Shown here piece by piece: positions 6,895-10,581 of a stretch of 10,581 nt of DNA. This stretch comes from Bacteroidota bacterium (lineage in GTDB: Bacteria > Bacteroidota > Bacteroidia > Chitinophagales > LD1). The notes beneath the pieces were generated by a model. It made no database searches. It had not been told where the DNA came from and worked only from the letters and a program-made list of their open reading frames with translations. A program made the translations under genes and the position numbers. The stretch is taken from NCBI GenBank assembly GCA_018267355.1, contig JAFDYP010000521.1, positions 1-10,581 on the forward strand, in the 5' to 3' direction. Positions within the stretch are counted from its first letter, which is position 1; each line of letters begins with the position of its first letter.

Positions 6895-7836
6895 ATGAGA
6901 AGAATATTGATCCTCCTATCACTGCTCGTCACGCTGACCACACAGGCGCAGCAGGACCCGCAGCATACCATGTACCGGTTCAACGGGCTGATATATAACC
7001 CCGCCTATGCCGGTAGCCGTGATGCCCTCAGCCTCGCTGCTATCTACCGCTGGCAGTGGGTGAATATCGACGGCTCGCCGCAGACGGCTTCATTTGGCAT
7101 CCACTCTCCGCTGAAGAATGACCACATCGCGCTCGGATTTAATTTTGTGGCAGACCGGTATAGCGTGGTGCACAATGACAGGCTGGAGGGCGATTTTGCC
7201 TATCGCATCAATATCAGCAAGAAGAAAAGGATCAAAATGTCATTTGGCGTCGGTGTGAGCGCTACCAATGTGCGCGCAGCGCTGAGTGATGTGGGCCTGG
7301 TGCAAGGGCAGGATGCAAAGTTTCAGAACAATGTAAACCTCTGGCTGCCAAATATTTCTGCCGGTATCTACGTATACAGCCAGAAGTTCTTTGCAGGTAT
7401 CGCAGTCCCACAGATATTGAGCAATTCCCTCACACAAAAAGGAAAAGTGTGGGAGCGCAGCGTAGACAGTGCGCACCAGTACACCAGTATCTACGCTACA
7501 GGTGGCTATGTATTTGACCTGGGGCGCAAGGTAAAGTTTGCACCATCCGTACTGATCAAGTGGGTACCCAAATTTGCACCGCTCAGTATGGACTTCAATG
7601 CCAACTTCATCTTCATAGACCGCGTCTGGCTGGGTATCAGCTATCGCCTATCTAATTCGTATGGATTTATGGCAGCTGTCAATATCACACGGCAACTGCG
7701 CGTGGGGTATGCCTATGACCTGACCGTCACACCTTTGTCGCATTTCACCACCGGCTCGCACGAGGTCATGGCAGGTTTTGATTTTGATTTCCGAAACAGG
7801 AAGATGGTCAGCCCCCGCTATGTGCGCTACTTCTAA
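6895..7836 (+). CDS. PorP/SprF family type IX secretion outer-membrane protein
   Basis: This 313-residue protein has an N-terminal signal peptide (MRRILILLSLLVTLTTQAQ, cleavage near residue 19) and then the beta-barrel pattern of the PorP/SprF family. Family-typical features are YNPAYAGS (34-41), YRWQWVNIDGSPQT (51-64), the IHSPL segment (69-73), alternating-residue strands with small hydrophilic turns, FFAGIAVPQ (165-173), GYAYDLT (271-277) and the terminal SHEVMAGFDFDF (288-299) followed by SPRYVRYF. In Bacteroidota, PorP is part of the T9SS, and SprF-type paralogues are needed for secretion or anchoring of specific, often type-B, cargo encoded next door. The position right after such a cargo gene and right before an OmpA-family gene fits that accessory role better than the core PorP. 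The precise partner is inferred from gene order. Probably cotranscribed with its neighbours. Confidence 0.9.
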   Translation: MRRILILLSLLVTLTTQAQQDPQHTMYRFNGLIYNPAYAGSRDALSLAAIYRWQWVNIDGSPQTASFGIHSPLKNDHIALGFNFVADRYSVVHNDRLEGDFAYRINISKKKRIKMSFGVGVSATNVRAALSDVGLVQGQDAKFQNNVNLWLPNISAGIYVYSQKFFAGIAVPQILSNSLTQKGKVWERSVDSAHQYTSIYATGGYVFDLGRKVKFAPSVLIKWVPKFAPLSMDFNANFIFIDRVWLGISYRLSNSYGFMAAVNITRQLRVGYAYDLTVTPLSHFTTGSHEVMAGFDFDFRNRKMVSPRYVRYF

Positions 7837-7869
7837 ACCTAACCCTACCCAAAAGAAAATCTGAGCAAG

Positions 7870-10059
7870 ATGATCCGCAGCAAGACTATCCTTTCTATCA
7901 TATTAATGGCCGCCACTGTCAGCGCATCTGCCCAAAGTAATGCTGTGACGCGCGGCGATAAGAACTTCGCAAGGTTTGAATTCAGCGCAGCTGCCGAAAA
8001 CTATGCACGCGCCGTGGCCAAAGATGCCAATAACCTCATAGCGCGTGAGAAACTGGCGCACACCTACGTGCTGCTGGAAGACCATGTAAATGCCGAGGCG
8101 CAGTACGCACTGATATCAAAAATGCCTAAAGCACCCGCTATAGACCAGCTATACTATGGCCTGGAGCTGCGCGCCAATGGTAAATACGGAGAGGCTCAGA
8201 AGGCGTTTAACGAATATCTGAAGGAAGCTCCTGATGATAGCAGGGCAAAGGAACTCAGCGGCCCTGAGGACAAGGTAAGCTCACTGGCCACGGACAATCG
8301 TGTCTTTGAGGTAACCGACCTCAGAGCAGCCAATACAGAAACTTCTGATATGGCCCCTGCGTTTTACAAGGGGGGTATCATCTTTAGCTCCAACCGCGGC
8401 CACGATGGTGGCGCCTCGCACCATGAAGACGCCTGGACCAGCCGCTCTTTCTACGACCTGTACCAGCTCTCTGCAGCAGATACGCTGGCCCAGCCCGTGT
8501 ATATCAAAGGCAGGCAACCAAACAGGAAATTTCACGAGGGTTCTGCCACCTTTACCGCAGACGGTGGCGAGATGTACTTTACCCGCAGCAACTATGTGAA
8601 AAGCAAGGCCGCGAAGAGCAAAGAGAAAATAGTAAAGCTGCAGATCATGCATGCTGACTGGAGTGAAGCAAAGAAACAATGGGTGAATGTAAAGCCGATC
8701 AACCTCAATAACAGCGAGTACAACATTGCACATCCCAGTCTGTCTAAGGATGGTAATAAGCTGTACTTCATCTCTGATATGCCCGGCAGCCTGGGAGGCA
8801 CTGACCTCTACGTGAGTGAGCGCCGTGGCAGCAGCTGGGGCGCACCGGTCAATCTCGGTAAAGATGTCAATACCCAGGGCCGCGAGATGTTTCCCTTCAT
8901 AGCTGATGACAATACCCTGTACTATGCCTCTGATGGTCTCACGGGGCTTGGCGGCCTTGACATCTACAGCGCTACCTACACCGGCGGCAAATGGACCAAC
9001 CCGCAAAACCCCGGCACGCCTATCAATACGCGCTGGGATGATTTTGGCTATATCACAAACGCGAAGAATACCGCAGGCTACCTGACCTCAAACCGTGAGC
9101 GTGGCAAGGGTGAGGACGACCTCTATCGCTTTACGCGCAGCGGTGTGACCATCTGCGGTGCTGTAGTAGATGCTCAGGGCAAAGCACCTCTGGCTGGTGC
9201 TGAAGTGAAACTGACAGAAGGCGACAACCTGATCCAGAAAAAGAAGACCGGCGAGAAAGGCGAGTTCTGCTTCACAGCGCTGCCCAATAAGAGCTATAAG
9301 GTGTCAGCTACGCTAAAAGAATACGAGACCAACAGCACCGCTGTAAGCAATATCAAGAGCAATCAAAACGTACAGCTACAGCTCACAAAGGCAGGTGGTA
9401 TCACGCTCACCGTGTGCGTACACCAGCGCGGCGGCGGCACGGTAGAGGGCGCCGTAGTAGAGCTGACCAATAAGCGCACAGGCGCGGTCAAGACCTGCAC
9501 GATCGCAGCAGACTGCAAGTGCAAATTTGACCTGGACGAAGAGGCTGACTATAGGCTCTGTGCCAGTAAGGAGTCGGGCAATAGCAAGGGCTCCTATACG
9601 CATCCATGCCAGGCGCTGACCACCAGTGACCAGGTAGCCCCTGCCAATCTCTATGAGAATATGGAGATGGTATACCTGGAGGAAAATATGACGGTGAAGA
9701 TAGACAACCTCTACTATGACATGGGCAAGTGGGACATACGTCCTGACGCTGCCATCGAGCTGGACAAAGTGGTCGCACTGATGAAAGAGTTTCCGGCCAT
9801 GCAGATAGAGCTGAGCAGCCACACCGACTGCCGCGGTACGATGCTGGCCAATGACGAACTCTCTACCAAGCGTGCACAAGCCTGCGTAGACTATCTGATA
9901 GCAAACGGTATCGAAAAGAGCCGCCTCACCGCCATCGGCTACGGCGAGCGCCGCCTGGTGAATAACTGCGCCTGCGAAGGCAAGCAGAAATCTACCTGCA
10001 CCGACGAGGAGCATGCGGCTAACAGGCGTACGGAGTTTAAGATCGTGAAGCTGCGGTAG
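7870..10059 (+). CDS. PorE-like OmpA-family protein: TPR, propeller, beta-sandwich and OmpA domains
   Basis: This 729-residue periplasmic protein is likely to link the PorP/SprF-type barrel to the cell wall. Residues 1-21 are a signal peptide ending in A-S-A before Q22; no lipobox cysteine is present. TPR-like helices span about 24-128 (GDKNFARFEFSAAAENYARA onward). WD40/PD40-like propeller strands span about 155-421 (APAFYKGGIIFSSNRG, GSATFTADGGEMYFTRS, HPSLSKDGNKLYFISD, TLYYASDGLTGLGGLDIYSA). A carboxypeptidase regulatory-like domain lies at about 426-505 and a second similar sandwich at about 509-590. The OmpA C-terminal domain at 607-729 has the peptidoglycan-binding pair D653 (SSHTDCRG) and R668 (LSTKRAQ), plus GYGERR and NRRTEF. 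This order matches PorE of the T9SS, but PorE is a lipoprotein, so this is better seen as a paralogue. It starts 33 bp after the preceding gene; the ATG at 7870 opens the signal peptide. Confidence 0.88.
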   Translation: MIRSKTILSIILMAATVSASAQSNAVTRGDKNFARFEFSAAAENYARAVAKDANNLIAREKLAHTYVLLEDHVNAEAQYALISKMPKAPAIDQLYYGLELRANGKYGEAQKAFNEYLKEAPDDSRAKELSGPEDKVSSLATDNRVFEVTDLRAANTETSDMAPAFYKGGIIFSSNRGHDGGASHHEDAWTSRSFYDLYQLSAADTLAQPVYIKGRQPNRKFHEGSATFTADGGEMYFTRSNYVKSKAAKSKEKIVKLQIMHADWSEAKKQWVNVKPINLNNSEYNIAHPSLSKDGNKLYFISDMPGSLGGTDLYVSERRGSSWGAPVNLGKDVNTQGREMFPFIADDNTLYYASDGLTGLGGLDIYSATYTGGKWTNPQNPGTPINTRWDDFGYITNAKNTAGYLTSNRERGKGEDDLYRFTRSGVTICGAVVDAQGKAPLAGAEVKLTEGDNLIQKKKTGEKGEFCFTALPNKSYKVSATLKEYETNSTAVSNIKSNQNVQLQLTKAGGITLTVCVHQRGGGTVEGAVVELTNKRTGAVKTCTIAADCKCKFDLDEEADYRLCASKESGNSKGSYTHPCQALTTSDQVAPANLYENMEMVYLEENMTVKIDNLYYDMGKWDIRPDAAIELDKVVALMKEFPAMQIELSSHTDCRGTMLANDELSTKRAQACVDYLIANGIEKSRLTAIGYGERRLVNNCACEGKQKSTCTDEEHAANRRTEFKIVKLR

Positions 10060-10066
10060 GAAGCAT

Positions 10067-10206
10067 CGTCATTGCGAGGAGCGATAGCGACGTGGCAATC
10101 CGGATCTCAATACATCTTAGCAACTCTGTAGCGTGAGGGGAGCATAGCACGACTGGCCTATTCCGGATTGCCACGTCTTACCGAGGCGGTACTCCTCGCA
10201 ATGACG
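10067..10206. repeat. 140-bp inverted repeat, REP/MITE-like, non-coding
   Basis: The outer arms CGTCATTGCGAGGAG (10067-10081) and CTCCTCGCAATGACG (10192-10206) are perfect over 15 bp. The inner arms GACGTGGCAATCCGGA (10089-10104) and TCCGGATTGCCACGTC (10162-10177) are perfect over 16 bp. Only the short pieces between them and a 57-nt centre are unpaired. The CATTGCGAGGAGCGnnGCGACG..GGCAATC wording resembles intergenic palindromes I know from many bacterial genomes, including this phylum. It begins 8 bp after the OmpA-family gene stop and has no open frame or transposase, so it is probably a mobilised repeat that may also protect or end the mRNA. Confidence 0.8.
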
Positions 10207-10240
10207 TGATACGTACAATCATTTCCCCATTGACACCACC

Positions 10241-10324
10241 AGTCCTGCGATAGCGACGTACATGTTCAGTGTTGCCGAGCGTGAGCCGAGGCAATAGTGA
10301 ACGTGTACGAGCAGAGCGAGGACT
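10241..10324. repeat. 84-nt imperfect hairpin repeat next to the 140-bp inverted repeat
   Basis: The ends AGTCCT (10241-10246) and AGGACT (10319-10324) are reverse complements. The inner arms at 10258-10276 (GTACATGTTCA then TGTTGCC) and 10290-10308 (GGCAATA then TGAACGTGTAC) pair at 16 of 19 positions; of the other three, two can form G-T wobbles and one is a G-G mismatch. The loop is 10277-10289. Its left arm contains GCGATAGCGACGT (10247-10259), the same 13 nt as 10081-10093 in the neighbouring repeat, which suggests a common family. No protein-coding sense is evident. Confidence 0.65.
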
Positions 10325-10350
10325 TTATCAGATAAAAAAAATCTACTTAA

Positions 10351-10372
10351 AAGTCTCCCTTGAGGGAGATTT
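10351..10372. repeat. Small palindrome of the TCTCCCT/AGGGAGA type
   Basis: TCTCCCT (10354-10360) and AGGGAGA (10363-10369) are perfect complements around TG. The stem extends to 10 pairs (10351-10372) with one G-T wobble. The following TTTAGAGGG wording resembles intergenic repeats common in Bacteroidota genomes. It is bracketed by TACTTAAA (10344-10351) and TTTAAGTA (10402-10409), another perfect inverted pair, which could mark the ends of the element. It has no rightward T-run, so it is not a normal terminator. Confidence 0.5.
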
Positions 10373-10490
10373 AGAGGGTTGTATCAAAGGCGATTTACTG
10401 CTTTAAGTAAAATACCTACCCATATACACCTATATACATAGGTATAGCAGTTCGTTTTCAATACAGTGCAAATATAGCAATATTTACGTA
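10373..10490. other. AT-rich intergenic stretch with a minor palindrome
   Basis: No convincing frame or RNA gene is visible here. It contains ACCTAT-ATAC-ATAGGT (10428-10443), a perfect 6-4-6 palindrome, inside a longer ATACCTA (10412-10418) and TAGGTAT (10439-10445) pair. This could be an operator for the gene that seems to begin at 10534, but it is equally possible as chance in AT-rich sequence. Confidence 0.3.
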
Positions 10491-10520
10491 TTTTACAATA
10501 TTTATCAGCTGGTATTTTTG
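10491..10520 (+). promoter_or_regulatory. Promoter-like sequence at the right edge
   Basis: TATTTTTG at 10513-10520 is an exact TAnnTTTG -7 box and is identical to the box in front of the T9SS cargo gene. The -33 region is weaker: TTTT at 10491-10494 with an 18-nt spacer. It stands 13 nt before an ATG, fitting a very short leader. Confidence 0.45.
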
Positions 10521-10533
10521 CACAAAAACAGGA

Positions 10534-10581
10534 ATGAAGCGATCTGGTTTTGTTTGTTTGTTCGTTGACACTAGGCGCAAC
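10534..10581 (+). CDS. Possible start of a rightward gene, cut by the window edge
   Basis: An ATG at 10534 opens a frame of 16 codons (MKRSGFVCLFVDTRRN) that is still open at the last base. The support is its place just after an exact -7 box and at the end of a long non-coding region. The basic start followed by GFVCLFV could be the beginning of a signal peptide, but too little is visible to name a family. The true start may also lie beyond the window. Confidence 0.3.
   Translation, partial: MKRSGFVCLFVDTRRN

Noticed and set aside
10219..10383. Reverse-strand open stretch ending in a 14-codon ATG frame (MYVAIAGLVVSMGK)
   Set aside because: It looks a little like a protein C-terminus, but the upstream frame runs through the hairpin and palindrome repeats without a proper start, so it is more likely a by-product of the repeat sequence.
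10060..10581. CRISPR array or insertion sequence in the right-hand repeat region
   Set aside because: The repeats are inverted and not regularly spaced direct repeats with spacers, and there is no transposase frame.

Overview
The window looks like chromosomal DNA from a member of the Bacteroidota, most like the Chitinophagaceae/Sphingobacteria side of the phylum (inference). The reasons are promoters of the Bacteroidota type (TTTG, 19-20 nt, TAnnTTTG), no clear Shine-Dalgarno sequences, a lipoprotein signal ending in SC, and three genes typical of type IX secretion (T9SS): a secreted protein with a type-B sorting domain, a PorP/SprF-family membrane protein and a PorE-like OmpA-family protein.

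Left part (1-2280): the 5' part of a leftward TPR-repeat gene is divergent from etfB-etfA, which encode the two subunits of electron transfer flavoprotein. The 100-bp divergent region has a promoter for each direction. A perfect 9-4-9 palindrome overlaps the -33 box of the etf promoter and the expected start point of the TPR promoter. The etfB-etfA gap holds an unusual inverted repeat built of 7-bp units. The etf operon ends in a strong intrinsic terminator.

Middle (2281-4121): a single-gene unit encodes a fibronectin-III-like lipoprotein and has its own terminator. It is followed by panB (ketopantoate hydroxymethyltransferase, pantothenate/CoA synthesis). The longest open frames of both genes start too far upstream, and better starts are given here.

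Right part (4093-10059): a consensus promoter precedes three closely spaced rightward genes (gaps of 34 and 33 bp). The first encodes a 905-residue cysteine-rich secreted protein of about eight Ig/cadherin-like repeats with a T9SS type-B C-terminal domain. The second encodes a PorP/SprF-like outer-membrane protein, and the third a periplasmic protein with TPR, beta-propeller, two beta-sandwich and OmpA domains. Together they look like a secreted surface protein encoded with its own anchoring or export accessory pair.

Right edge (10060-10581): a repeat-rich intergenic region has a 140-bp inverted repeat, an 84-nt imperfect hairpin sharing a 13-nt word with it, a small palindrome of a type common in this phylum, and AT-rich DNA. 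It ends in a promoter-like box and a possible gene start cut off by the window. I see no RNA genes, CRISPR arrays, transposase genes or phage genes. Nothing in the window amounts to a clearly new defence or mobile system; the most unusual items are the repeat structures and the cysteine-patterned T9SS cargo.
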